From CAWCUZ01 sp963798795 (GTDB taxonomy: Bacteria; Acidobacteriota; Vicinamibacteria; Vicinamibacterales; SCN-69-37), in the NCBI GenBank assembly GCA_963798795.1, contig CAWCUZ010000006.1, positions 124,001 through 188,000 of the forward strand: a DNA stretch of 64,000 bases, read 5' to 3'. Below, in pieces: positions 10,337 through 19,435 of this stretch (position 1 is the stretch's first letter; each line of letters begins with the position of its first letter). A model generated the notes under the pieces. The model was given only the letters and a program-made list of their open reading frames with translations. It had not been told where the DNA came from and made no database searches. Both the position numbers and the translations under genes were made by a program.

Positions 10337-12733
10337 CTATTCCGCGCGCAGCGCCGTCACGGGGTCAATCGAGGCGGCGCGGCGAGCCGGCAGCCACGCC
10401 GCCAGACACCCGGCAGAGGCCAGCACCAGGGCGACGATCGTGAGTGTTGCCGGATCGTGCTGCGGCGTCTCGTACAGAAAACTGGCGATGACCCGCGTCG
10501 CGTAGTAGCTGCCTGCCAGGCCCGCCACCGCGCCGAGTCCGACCGGCCAGGCGGCGTCGCGCAGGGTCCCGCCAACCACGTCGATCGGTCTCGCGCCGAG
10601 CGCCACACGGACGCCGATTTCACGCGTGCGCCGCGCGACGGCATACGCCGTCATGCTGGCGATACCTACCAGCGTCAACGCCAGACCGAAGCTCCCGAGC
10701 AGAACCAGCAGCGCCATCCGGTGCCGTGGCCGCGCGACGAACTGGCCCAGCACGTCAGTGATCGGCCGGATCCGGCCCACGAGCACGCGCGGCCCGATCG
10801 ACTCCGCCGCCTGCTTCACGCGCTGAGGGTTGAGTGAGGCGCCATCGCGCAGGCGCATCACCATCGCCATGGTCGAGATGCTCGTGGCCTCGGGCCGCGG
10901 GTCCGGCAGGATGTACATCTGCGGCTGTGACCGGTCCTGGGGACCGCCGTGCTTGAGGTTCGGCACCACGCCGACGATCCGGAATTGCCGTGGCGTCCGG
11001 CCGCGGGTGGCCAGCGTGTGCCCGAGGGCGCCATCCGGGAAGTACTGCTCGGCGCCCGTCGCGTTGATGATCGCGGCCTCGCCGGTCTTCAGGTCGGAGT
11101 CCTGGAGCAGGCGGCCCGACGTCGGACGAACGCCCAGCACCTCCAGAAAGCCCGGCAGGATCGTTCGCTGCGGACCCTCAATGTCAACACCCGTGTCGGC
11201 GGTCGGGAACATGTAGCTCCCGCCGCCGGTCAGAGCCAGCTGATCGACGCCGCCGACCGCCGCCACCTCGGGCAGTGTGCGCAGACCCTCCTGCAGGCCG
11301 GGATAGAACTGCCGGCGCACGAGCGGCTCCTGGGCCACCGGCTCCACTTCCATCGTCAGCACGTTGGACGTGTCGAATCCCAGATCGACCGTCGTCAGTT
11401 TCCAGAAGCTGCGCACCATCAGGCCCGATCCGCACATCAGCACGAGCGCGAGCGCCACCTCCACGCCGATGAGCCACTGCCCGCCGCGCCTGGTCAACGG
11501 CGTCATGGCGCCGCGCGTGCCGCCGCCCAGGGCGGCCTGGACGTTCAGGCGGCCTGACAGCTTGAGCGCCGGCACCAGACCGAACAACAGGGCCGTAACG
11601 ACAGTCAGGGCGAGCGCAAATCCCAGGACGGTCGGATTGATGGCCGCGGACGAGTTGTATGGCAGCGACAGCGGAATGAGTGCGACGAGCGAGTCGAGCG
11701 ACGCGTACGCAAAGACGACCCCGGCAATCGCGCCGGCACCCGCGAGCATCAGGCTCTCGATGAGGAGCTGGCGGACCAGACGACCCCGGCCGGCGCCCAT
11801 CGACGCGCGGACCGCCAGTTCCACCTGCCGGCTCGCGCCGCGCGCCAGCAGGAGGCCCGCCACGTTCACGCAGGCGATGACCACGATCAGCCCGACGGCC
11901 CAGGCGAGCGTCCGAATCGTGCTGCCGTAGCCCGACGACGTCTCGCTGTCGTACATCGATCGCACGATGACGCGCGGCGGGGTCGTCGGTGCGGATCCCG
12001 AGGTCGACGCGGGCCTGGTGACCGCCGCGAGTTGACTCGCGGCCTGCTCCGGCGTCACGCCGGGCTGCAGGCGTGCGATGACAGGGGTGCCCGATCCGCG
12101 CGCCTCGAGGCGGGCACTCGTCCACTGAGACGCCTGCCAGACCGCCGTGTCGGTGTAGAACCCGCGTGGCAGAACGCCGACGACGGTGACGGGCTCGTCC
12201 TGCACCCGCAGCGTACGGCCGAGCACGTCGGGGTCGCCGCCGTAGTGCGTCTGCCAGAAGGCGTGGCCCAGCAGCGCCACGGCGGGCGCACCGTCGCGCG
12301 TATCCTCGAACTGAATCGACCGGCCGATGACAGGAACGACGGCGTAGGTCTCGAGGAAGTCTTCGGAGGCGGACGCGACGATGAGCCGTTCGGCGGTCCC
12401 AGTGTCGACGATGAGCGGTGTGAAGCCCGTGACCCGCCCGGAGCCGGCGTGCGCGACCACATCGGACAGGCCGCGCCACGCCCGGATGTCGGCAATCGAC
12501 GGTGCATAGCGGGACGTCCGCCCCCCGGGCCGGACTTCCTCGACGCTGATGGTCACCAGTTGTTCGGGGTGCGCGTACGGCAGCGGCCGCAGCAGCGCCG
12601 CGTCGATCACGCTGAACAGCGCGGTCGACACGCCGATGCCCAGCCCGAGCGTCAGCACCGCGACGACCGAGAACGACGGATGCGTTCTCAGTTGTCGGAG
12701 CCCGTACCTCGCGTCCTGCAGCGTGCTCCCCAT
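10337..12733 (-). CDS. ADOP-family ABC transporter permease
   Basis: ATG 12733 is chosen over upstream in-frame starts because a strong GGAGGAG sits seven bases before it, and because MGSTLQDARYGLRQLRTHPS is the standard ADOP N-terminus. The 798-residue protein has the first helix with LTLGLGIGVSTALFSVIDAALLRP, a MacB-type periplasmic domain, and FtsX helices with VVIACVNVAGLLLARGASRQ. The second half ends ARRAASIDPVTALRAE. It is transcribed divergently from the PadR gene at 12856, and the 120-base gap between them holds a perfect dyad at 12838-12852, so PadR may control both directions. Its stop abuts that of the plus-strand ADOP. Confidence 0.92.
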   Translation of the reverse strand: MGSTLQDARYGLRQLRTHPSFSVVAVLTLGLGIGVSTALFSVIDAALLRPLPYAHPEQLVTISVEEVRPGGRTSRYAPSIADIRAWRGLSDVVAHAGSGRVTGFTPLIVDTGTAERLIVASASEDFLETYAVVPVIGRSIQFEDTRDGAPAVALLGHAFWQTHYGGDPDVLGRTLRVQDEPVTVVGVLPRGFYTDTAVWQASQWTSARLEARGSGTPVIARLQPGVTPEQAASQLAAVTRPASTSGSAPTTPPRVIVRSMYDSETSSGYGSTIRTLAWAVGLIVVIACVNVAGLLLARGASRQVELAVRASMGAGRGRLVRQLLIESLMLAGAGAIAGVVFAYASLDSLVALIPLSLPYNSSAAINPTVLGFALALTVVTALLFGLVPALKLSGRLNVQAALGGGTRGAMTPLTRRGGQWLIGVEVALALVLMCGSGLMVRSFWKLTTVDLGFDTSNVLTMEVEPVAQEPLVRRQFYPGLQEGLRTLPEVAAVGGVDQLALTGGGSYMFPTADTGVDIEGPQRTILPGFLEVLGVRPTSGRLLQDSDLKTGEAAIINATGAEQYFPDGALGHTLATRGRTPRQFRIVGVVPNLKHGGPQDRSQPQMYILPDPRPEATSISTMAMVMRLRDGASLNPQRVKQAAESIGPRVLVGRIRPITDVLGQFVARPRHRMALLVLLGSFGLALTLVGIASMTAYAVARRTREIGVRVALGARPIDVVGGTLRDAAWPVGLGAVAGLAGSYYATRVIASFLYETPQHDPATLTIVALVLASAGCLAAWLPARRAASIDPVTALRAE

Positions 12734-12837
12734 CGTGTCTCCTCCACGGGCTCTCGGTCCCGCCCCGCGCGACATCCTGTCCCCAAGTTGACGCTCGGGC
12801 ACTTCGTCGAGCTTGCACGCGCCGCGCCGCTATGAAA

Positions 12838-12852
12838 TACTGCGCTGCAGTA
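12838..12852. promoter_or_regulatory. Candidate PadR operator
   Basis: A perfect inverted repeat, TACTGC-GCT-GCAGTA, lies just before ATG 12856 of a PadR gene and in the gap to the divergent ADOP at 12733. PadR proteins commonly repress their own promoter through such dyads. Its position argues that the in-frame ATG at 12832 is not the real start. Confidence 0.5.
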
Positions 12853-12855
12853 ATT

Positions 12856-13194
12856 ATGGCGGCCTCGCTCCGCGAATTCGAGACCCTCCTGCTGCTGGCG
12901 ATCGCCGAGCTGGGACCGGACGCCTACGGACTCGCCGTTCACGAAAAGCTCGAAGCGATTACGGGACGGTCGATCGCATTGGGCCAGATCTACACGGCGC
13001 TGGCCCGGCTCGAACAGCGTGGCCTCGTGGCCGGACGCGACGGCAAAACGACCGAAGGGCGTGCCGGACGCCCGCGCAAGTTCTATCGCCTCGAGCGAAG
13101 GGCGCTGCCGGCACTGCGGGCATCGGCCGAGGCCTATTCGCGCCTGGCCCGGGTCATCAACTCCGCGCTGCCCCGTCTCGAGGGTGGGCGATGA
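12856..13194 (+). CDS. PadR-family transcriptional regulator
   Basis: The protein has 112 residues from ATG 12856 (MAASLREFETLLLLAIAELG). It shows the PadR winged helix: 'YGLAVHEKLEAITGRSIALGQIYTALARLEQRGLV', followed by the wing 'GRAGRPRKFYRLERRAL' and a C-terminal dimerisation helix. The in-frame ATG 12832 would place the dyad operator inside the coding sequence, so the later start is preferred. The TGA overlaps the ATG of the next ADOP (ATGA at 13191), indicating translational coupling of regulator and permease. The likely role is repression of this cassette in response to an unidentified ligand. Confidence 0.88.
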   Translation: MAASLREFETLLLLAIAELGPDAYGLAVHEKLEAITGRSIALGQIYTALARLEQRGLVAGRDGKTTEGRAGRPRKFYRLERRALPALRASAEAYSRLARVINSALPRLEGGR

Positions 13195-15861
13195 CTCCCG
13201 TCGACCGGCCTCGGCTGGCCGAGTGGCTGCTGCACCGCCTGCGCCGGTCTCCGGACACACCATATCTTGCCGGCGATCTGGCCGAAGGGTTCGTCCGGCG
13301 CGCCGCAACAGACCCCGTTGCCGCCCGGCGCTGGTACTGGTCGCAGGGTACTGCGCGCGATCGCGTCCCCGGGTCTGAAGACGCGGGGCTCCATGGGGGA
13401 CGCGCCGGTGCGGGGCGCCATCCCGGGCACGCCGTCGATGGCACGTATCGCCACGCTGCTTCATGAAATGGCGGCCGCTCGCCGCTCGCTCGTGCGGCGA
13501 CCTGGGCCGGCCCTTCTGAGCATCCTGACGATCGCGCTCGCGGTCACGGCGACCTCCACGCTGGCCAGCGTCACCTGGTCCGTGCTCGTCCGCCCGCTGC
13601 CGTGGCCGGGCGCCGACCGGCTGATCCGCGTGTGGGAAACGCGAGGCGGCGGCACGCCGCGTCTCAATCACGTCCTGACGAGCGCGACGCTCGACGCCTG
13701 GCGCGACGCCGCAACGACGATGACGGAAACGGCCTGGTACCGCGAGTCGGTGCGCACCATCGCCGGACCAGACGGGGCCGAACGCATTGCTGCCGCTGAC
13801 GTTTCCACCAATCTGTTGACCATGCTCGGCGCCGCGCCGGCGCTGGGCCGCACGCTTCGGGACGGCGACGTGGATGCCGCCGTGGTCAGCGAACCGTTCG
13901 CGCGGCGGCAATTCGGTGACGATGCGACGTGGATCGGGCGCGCGTTGACGCTGGATGGGCGGTCGTACACGGTCGTGGGTGTCGTACCGGCCGGTTTCGG
14001 CTTTCCGTCGCCGGAGACGAACGTGTGGGTCCCGATGACCCAGATCCTGGGCCTCAACACGTTCCAGGTGGTCGGACGCCTCGCCACGTCGGCCACCCCG
14101 GAACAGGCGGCGGTCGAGGTTGAAGCGCGGGCGCGCCAGGCGCCGCCGATCGAGCCAGCGGTCCAGACGATGCTGTTCGGCGCCAGCGGCCCGCCGCAGG
14201 TGCACGCCGCACGGCTGCTGGACGTCGAGACGGGGCGTGTGCGGCCTGCGCTGCTCGCCATGCTCGCCGCCACGGCGCTGCTGCTGGCGACGGCCCTCGT
14301 CAGCCTCGTCGGCCTGCAGCTCGCGCGCGCGACGGAACGGCGCCAGGAACTGGCGATACGGGCCGCCATCGGGGCCAGCCGCGTCCGGCTTGCGGCGCTG
14401 CTGATGGGCGAGACGCTCTGGCTCAGCCTGGCGGGCGGCGTCGTGGCGCTGGTGCTGACGCGGTGGATCCTCGGCCTCGCGCCGAATCTGTTGCCCCCGG
14501 ACTTTCCCCGAATCACCACGCTGTCATTCAACGCGCTGTCGTTCCTGGCCGTGGCCACGACGGCCGCCCTCGCCGGCGTGCTCGCCGGATTCCTGCCGTC
14601 CTGGCAGGCGGTGCGGGTCAATCTCGCCGCATCGATCACCGATGAGTCGCGTGCGGCGCCGGCGTTCGGGGCGCGGTCCGCCACGAACCGCTCCCGCCGG
14701 CTGCTGCTGGCCACGCAGATGGCCGTCGCGGTGGTCCTGCTCGTCGGCGCCGGGCTCGTCTGCCGAACGCTGCTCGAGATGGTGCGGGAAGACCTGGGCT
14801 ACGCGCCTGCCGACCTCGTCATCGCGCGGCTGATCGGAACGAACGCGACGGTGCGCCGTGGTTCGGGCGGTCGTGTCGACGCGGACACGCTGCAGCGGCT
14901 GCTCACCCGTTTGGGGCAGATTCCCGGCGTGACTGGCGTCGCGTTGTCGACCGCGCTGCCGTTTCAGTCCGACTCCGGCCGGATGGCCATCGGCGACACC
15001 CTGCCGGCTCCGGACGGATCCGGCCGCGAGGCGCCCGCGACCTGGAGCGAGAACGAAATCACGCCGTCGTATTTCGACCTGGTGGGCATGCGGGTCGTCG
15101 CGGGACGCGCGCTCGACGAGCACGACTACAGCCGGGCCACACGCGCCATCGTCGTGAACGAGGCGTTCGCGCGGGCGTATCTCGGCGAACGTCCGCTCGG
15201 CCGACTCCTCCTCGGCGGAGAGATCGTCGGCATCGTCGCGGACATCAAGGATCGCGGTCCCCGCGATGCTGTCGACCCGCAGGTGTTCTATCTGTACGAC
15301 ACGGGAGACGGCGCGCTGCTCGTGCGCCCGGCGACGATCCTGCTCCGCACGTCGAATCCGGATGCGGTCGTCCCCACTGCGCGCGGCGTCGTCCGCGGCG
15401 TGGACAACCGGCTCGGACTCGACGGGGTGACAACGATCCAGGCGCGATTGTCCGCGATGATCGCCGAGCCGCGGTTGTATGCCACCGTCGCAACGGCCGC
15501 TGCGGCGTTCGCCCTGCTCGTGTCGGCCGTCGGCCTCTTCGGTGTGCTGTGGCACAGCGTCGCCGGCCGCACACGCGAAATCGGCGTCCGCACGGCGCTG
15601 GGCGCGACGCCGTCACGCATCGCGGGGCTGGTGCTCCGTGAGGGGCTGGCGGTCGCTGCCGCGGGCACCGCAGCGGGGTTGGTTGCGGCCGGCCTGCTCG
15701 TGCGCTACCTGTCGAGTCTGCTGTATCACGTCGCACCGCACGACGCGATCGTCTTCATTGCCGCGCCGGCCGTCCTCATGGGCATTGCGGCGTCGGCGTG
15801 CCTCATCCCCGCCCGCCGCGCGGCGCGGGTCGATCCGATCGACGCGCTCAAGACGGTGTAA
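13191..15861 (+). CDS. ADOP permease with cytoplasmic leader (frameshift near 13347)
   Basis: ATG 13191 overlaps the PadR stop and encodes the known ADOP leader: RPRLAEWLLHRLRR, then YLAGDLAEGFVRRA and RRWYWSQ. One extra G in caggg near 13347 shifts the frame. The other frame continues VLRAIASPGL and then the permease proper (RIATLLHEMAAARRSL, first helix LLSILTIALAVTATSTLASV) to RVDPIDALKTV. Corrected length is about 889 residues. Between leader and permease lies a GC-rich segment matching the repeat found at 27485 and 34463, so a palindromic repeat seems to sit inside this gene. ATG 13438 is an alternative start if the leader is dead. FtsX signatures are present in both halves. Confidence 0.82.
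13367..13394 (+). repeat. REP-like repeat copy inside an ADOP gene
   Basis: CCCCGGGTCTGAAGACGCGG followed by GGCTCCAT matches the core of the palindromic copies at 27485 and 34463 (CGCCGGGTCTGAAGACCCGG, then CGCTCCATCTGG). This copy is read through in the permease frame, between the leader and the first membrane helix, just after the frameshift. Confidence 0.6.
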
Positions 15862-15944
15862 CGGCAACGTCGAGCGATGGGCTTCGCGCCGAACCGGGTC
15901 CGCCGGTCGCGTCACCGTGTGGGTTCGGCTGGCTGGAAGACGGT

Positions 15945-17502
15945 TCAGAACGGCGCGGAAGCGGCGCCCACGAACTTCGCCACGTCCTCGTGCAACTGCT
16001 TCAGCGACGGCAGGTTCACGTACACCATGTGGCCCGATTCGTAGTAGTGATACTCGATGTTCGCCTGCAGGTTGGCGGGAACCGGCAGGTGGTGCAGCTC
16101 GAACCAGCCTTCGTAAAACGGGGTCGAGACGTCGAAGTAGCCGCCCGTCACCATCACCTTCATGTCGGGATTGCGTTTCATGGCGGCCGCGAGGTCCAGC
16201 AGCACGTTGGGCAGCGCGATGAGCGGCCGGGACGCGGCGGGCGCCTGGTGCTTGTAGTCCCAGCTCGTGTAGACCTCGATCTCCGGCGTGTACGCGAGCG
16301 CGCCGGAGTACTTCAGCGTCTGCCGGACGTAGTCGTTGAACGCCGAGACGTAGGCCGAGCTGATTGCGGCCGACTGCGGATCGTAGCGCGTCGTCTTGCT
16401 CAACGGATCGAGCGTCGCGCCGGTGAACCGCGTGTCCAGGGTACCGGTCGTCAATTCCTGATCGGCGAGCAGCGTCTTTTCGAACGCGCCGTATTCGATC
16501 CGCAGGTTCGTCTTCAGCAGGTACGCGACCGGCAGACCCGTGAACCCGTGCAACTGCTGCGCGATCGCCAGCCGGCGCTCCGGACTGAGGCTGTTGCCTT
16601 CGTGCAGGGCCAGGGTGTAATCGGTCATCGCGAAGCGCTCGACCTGATCGAGCAGCGTCCGCAGGTCCTTCGGCGGGTTGGGGAGCTTGTGGTGGTACCA
16701 GGCGGTGGCCGCGTAGGTCGGCAGGGTCACCTCGTACGGCTCGTCGATCGAGGGATTCAGCTCCGGGTCGTCGGGCATGGTGTCCCAGTTCAGGATGCAC
16801 GACAGCAGGACGAGACCGTTCAGATCGATGTCCTCGTCCTGCAAGGCCAGCGCCAGGCCCGCGCCCCGCATCGTCCCGTAGCTCTCGCCAAAGACGTACT
16901 TCGGGGAACTCCAGCGCCGGGTACTGCGACAGGAAGTCGCGGATGAACACCGCGAACGCGTGGATGTCCTGGTCGACGCCGTAGAAGGCCTGCTCCTTGT
17001 CCTTACCCGCGATGCGGCCGAACCCGGTGCCGGGCATGTCGACGAAGACCAGATCGCTCACGTCCAGGAGGGTGTGATCGTTCTCGACCAGACGGAACGG
17101 TGCCGACGTGTGCGTGCGATCGGCCGTGACGACGCGCCGCGGCCCGAAGGCGCCCATGTGGAGCCAGACGGTCGACGAGCCCGGTCCGCCGTTGAACAGA
17201 AACATGAGCGGACGCGTGGCGGCGTCGGCCTCGCGCTTGAAATACGCGACATACGACATCGTCGCGGCGGCCGTCGGATTGTCCGGGGCCTCGGGGGACG
17301 CGGTCTCGTCCCAGCCGCGAGCGTGCACGACGAGCGAACCGACCACGGCCTGGTAGGTGACGCTGCCCGTGGCCGTTCGCACCGTCCCCTCGCTCGAGAA
17401 CACCATCGGCGCGAGAGTCGGGCCGGACGCGTCCTGACCGGTCGCCGCCGGTCCGGTCAGCCCGCCGGCCCCGAGAACCAGCAGGACGGTGAGGCGCTTC
17501 AC
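15945..17502 (-). CDS. S10-family serine carboxypeptidase (frameshift near 16907)
   Basis: GTG 17502 starts a secreted protein with signal peptide MKRLTVLLVLGAGGLTGPAA. The first half has the S10 oxyanion element FNGGPGSSTVWLHMG and VDMPGTGF. The frame breaks at ttcccc near 16907, where one extra base seems present. The second frame carries the catalytic serine PKYVFGESYGT, the Asp region GYFDVSTPF and the catalytic His in YESGHMVYV. Corrected length is about 518 residues, normal for this group of bacterial S10 peptidases. The start overlaps the stop of the upstream methyltransferase gene (GTGA), so the two form an operon. It would release C-terminal residues from peptides in the periplasm. 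Confidence 0.86.
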
Positions 17503-18123
17503 GGACGTGGCTGAAGCTGCCAGACGCAGTACACGAAGTGCTGGGTGGCGCCGGACGGGGTCACGTGCGGTTCCCGGACGCTGTCGAGGAGCCGGAAGTC
17601 CGAGCCGAATTCACGTTCCAGGTCAGCGGCCGAGGTACCGGGCGACCGCCAGGCCGCCGCAGTCGGTCGGACCGTCCTCGGCGAAGACCGCGAGGATCAC
17701 GTGCCCGCCCGGTTTGAGTGACCGCCGCGCCTGTTCGACATAGCGCCTCCGGTCGTCCGGCGACGTCAGGAAATGAAAGGTCGCGCGATCGTGCCAGAGA
17801 TCGAAATGCGCTGGCGCCAGATCCCCGGCGAGGACGTCGCCTTCGATCCACATCGCGTGGGACGCCGCCGTGCCGAGCCGCGCGCGGGCTTCGTCCATCG
17901 CCGGCCGCGACAGGTCGAGAACCGCGACCGACTGGTAGCCCGCGTCGAACAGGGCGTCCACCAGCGTCGACGCGCCGCCGCCCACATCGAGGATGCGGCT
18001 GGCCGGGTCCGGTGCGACCTGCCGGATCAACCGCAGCGAGACGGCCGGGTCACGCTGGAACCAGCTCAGCGCCTCGGGTCGATTCTCCCGGTAGATGGAC
18101 TCCCAATGCTCCTTCGGCTTCAT
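17499..18123 (-). CDS. SAM-dependent class I methyltransferase (frameshift near 17632)
   Basis: ATG 18123 starts MKPKEHWESIYRENRPEALS. The SAM-binding motif I is ILDVGGGASTLVDAL, with an acidic residue at VLDLS, WIEGDVLAGD, then FHFLTSPDDRRRYVEQARRSLKPGGHVIL. The first frame stops at 17623 right after GGLAVARYLGR. Another frame continues SAADLEREFGSDFRLLDS and ends QHFVYCVWQLQPRP at the TGA 17499-17501, which is the family's usual C-terminus. That stop overlaps the GTG of the S10 peptidase (GTGA), supporting the shifted frame as the real end. Corrected length is about 207 residues. The methyl acceptor is unknown; small-molecule or thiol acceptors are typical for this group. Confidence 0.8.
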
Positions 18124-18308
18124 ACGGCGGTCACGAATCCGGCGGAAAGTCGGGCTGGCTGCGCATCGTCAGGAAAGAATACCGCCGGACGCACGCTTTT
18201 TATCATTATTCTTCCGATCCGTGGATTTTACTCGACAAAACCATGCCCCGATGGCCAGGTCGATCGCCCGATCCGGCCGACGAGTGCCTCCAGATGTTGC
18301 GCCGGCGT

Positions 18309-18351
18309 TTGACACTATTACGTCCTGCGTAGTATTCTGTTCCGCGTAGTA
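18309..18351 (+). promoter_or_regulatory. Promoter and repeated half-sites upstream of orphan padR
   Basis: TTGACA at 18309-18314 and TATTCT at 18333-18338 are separated by 18 bases. Two copies of GCGTAGTA (18327-18334 and 18344-18351) overlap and follow the -10 hexamer, and an inverted half-site TATTACG precedes the first. This layout suits autorepression by the PadR protein encoded from 18370. Confidence 0.55.
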
Positions 18352-18369
18352 ACGCTCGCGAGGGACACG

Positions 18370-18696
18370 ATGTCACGGCGGGATGACGTGCTGGCGGATC
18401 TGGGACGGTTTTCCGAACCGGCTCTCTACATTCTGATCTCGCTCGCCGACGGCCCGAAGCACGGATATGCGATGACCCGGGACATCGAAGCGGTCGCGGG
18501 ACAGAAACTGGGTCCGGGCACGCTGTACGGCGCCATCGCCCGGCTCGAGGCGCGCCGGTGGATCGAGCCGATGCCGGCCGAAGATCGCCGGCGTCCGTAT
18601 CGACTCACGGCATCCGGACAACGCGTGCTGCGTCATCGCCTGCAAAGCCTGCAGGCACTCGCGCGCGTGGGCCGGTCGAGACTGGCAGAGGGCTAG
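18370..18696 (+). CDS. PadR-family transcriptional regulator (orphan)
   Basis: The 108-residue protein starts at ATG 18370, preceded by GAGGGA. It has the PadR winged helix: SEPALYILISLADGPKHGYA, then GPGTLYGAIARLEARRWIE and wing RRRPYRLTASGQRVL. Unlike other PadR genes in the window it is not followed by an ADOP gene. The next genes are convergent small secreted proteins. It may act in trans on another ADOP locus or have lost its partner. The upstream region has a good sigma-70-like promoter overlapped by repeated half-sites. Confidence 0.88.
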   Translation: MSRRDDVLADLGRFSEPALYILISLADGPKHGYAMTRDIEAVAGQKLGPGTLYGAIARLEARRWIEPMPAEDRRRPYRLTASGQRVLRHRLQSLQALARVGRSRLAEG

Positions 18697-18765
18697 TGTC
18701 CTGTCGACCGCGCGCAGGAAGCCGGCTTGAACGTCCCGCGCCAGCATTGCCGGAGGATCCACCCT

Positions 18766-19296
18766 CTACTTGACTCTCGTGAACCACTGCGTCACCGCAT
18801 TGGCCATGGACCGGCTGACCTCGACGCGCGTGTCGAGCCTCAGCCGATCGCCGTCGAGTGACAAGGTCGTCGTGGTCGGACGGGCCGAGGGCCAGGCGTT
18901 TGGAACGACGAGGCGATCGCCGACCCAGGTTGGGTGACGCAGAGGCGGCGGCCCTGCGGCGCCGAAGCCACCTGGCGGCAGTCGCGACTCCGGGAGGCGA
19001 TAGACCACCGTCTGGAAGAACGGTCCGCTGAGGTCGAGCAGCGGGTCCAGCACATCGTCTGGCATCGTGATCGTGACGGTGAGCCGATCCGATCGCTGTT
19101 CGAGCGTCAGCCGTCCGCTGCCGGGAATCCTGGTCAAACCGACGCCGAACAACTCATCGCTTCGCGCCGGATCCGCCGGTTGCCAGGTCCCCGCAAACGT
19201 CGGGTGCGCCTGAGTGACCGGCGCCCGGGCCAGCAGCGGTGCGACGCAGAGCACGAGAGCGGCCGTAGTGATGATGATCGTCCGGCGCACGGTCAC
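18766..19296 (-). CDS. Secreted hypothetical protein
   Basis: GTG 19296 overlaps the TGA of the small ORF upstream (GTGA) and follows AAGGA. It gives 176 residues: a signal peptide (VRRTIIITTAALVLCVAPLLARA), then a beta-rich domain beginning HPTFAGTWQPADPARS. The phrase 'F.GTW..D...S' and the later LEQRSDRLTVTI are common in secreted acidobacterial proteins of lipocalin-like character that measure 'observed versus expected' ligand sheets. No catalytic motif is visible. The function is unknown and the fold suggestion is only an inference. Confidence 0.68.
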   Translation of the reverse strand: MTVRRTIIITTAALVLCVAPLLARAPVTQAHPTFAGTWQPADPARSDELFGVGLTRIPGSGRLTLEQRSDRLTVTITMPDDVLDPLLDLSGPFFQTVVYRLPESRLPPGGFGAAGPPPLRHPTWVGDRLVVPNAWPSARPTTTTLSLDGDRLRLDTRVEVSRSMANAVTQWFTRVK

Positions 19297-19388
19297 TGTT
19301 CCTTGCGCTTCCGGCGCCGATTCTGGCCGACCAGGATCATCACCACTCCGGCGAGAAAGGCGACGAGGACGATCACGTCGAACGTCAT
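19293..19388 (-). CDS. Small single-pass membrane protein (31 aa)
   Basis: ATG 19388 encodes MTFDVIVLVAFLAGVVMILV followed by GQNRRRKRKEQ: one hydrophobic helix and a strongly basic tail, consistent with a small inner-membrane protein with its C-terminus in the cytoplasm. The stop overlaps the GTG of the next gene (GTGA), which supports real translation and coupling. No clear ribosome-binding site precedes it. The family is not recognised. Confidence 0.5.
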   Translation of the reverse strand: MTFDVIVLVAFLAGVVMILVGQNRRRKRKEQ

Positions 19389-19435
19389 GACAGCCAACGA
19401 TTGGGTCGCATGGAGGGGTCCAGGAACATCGCGAT

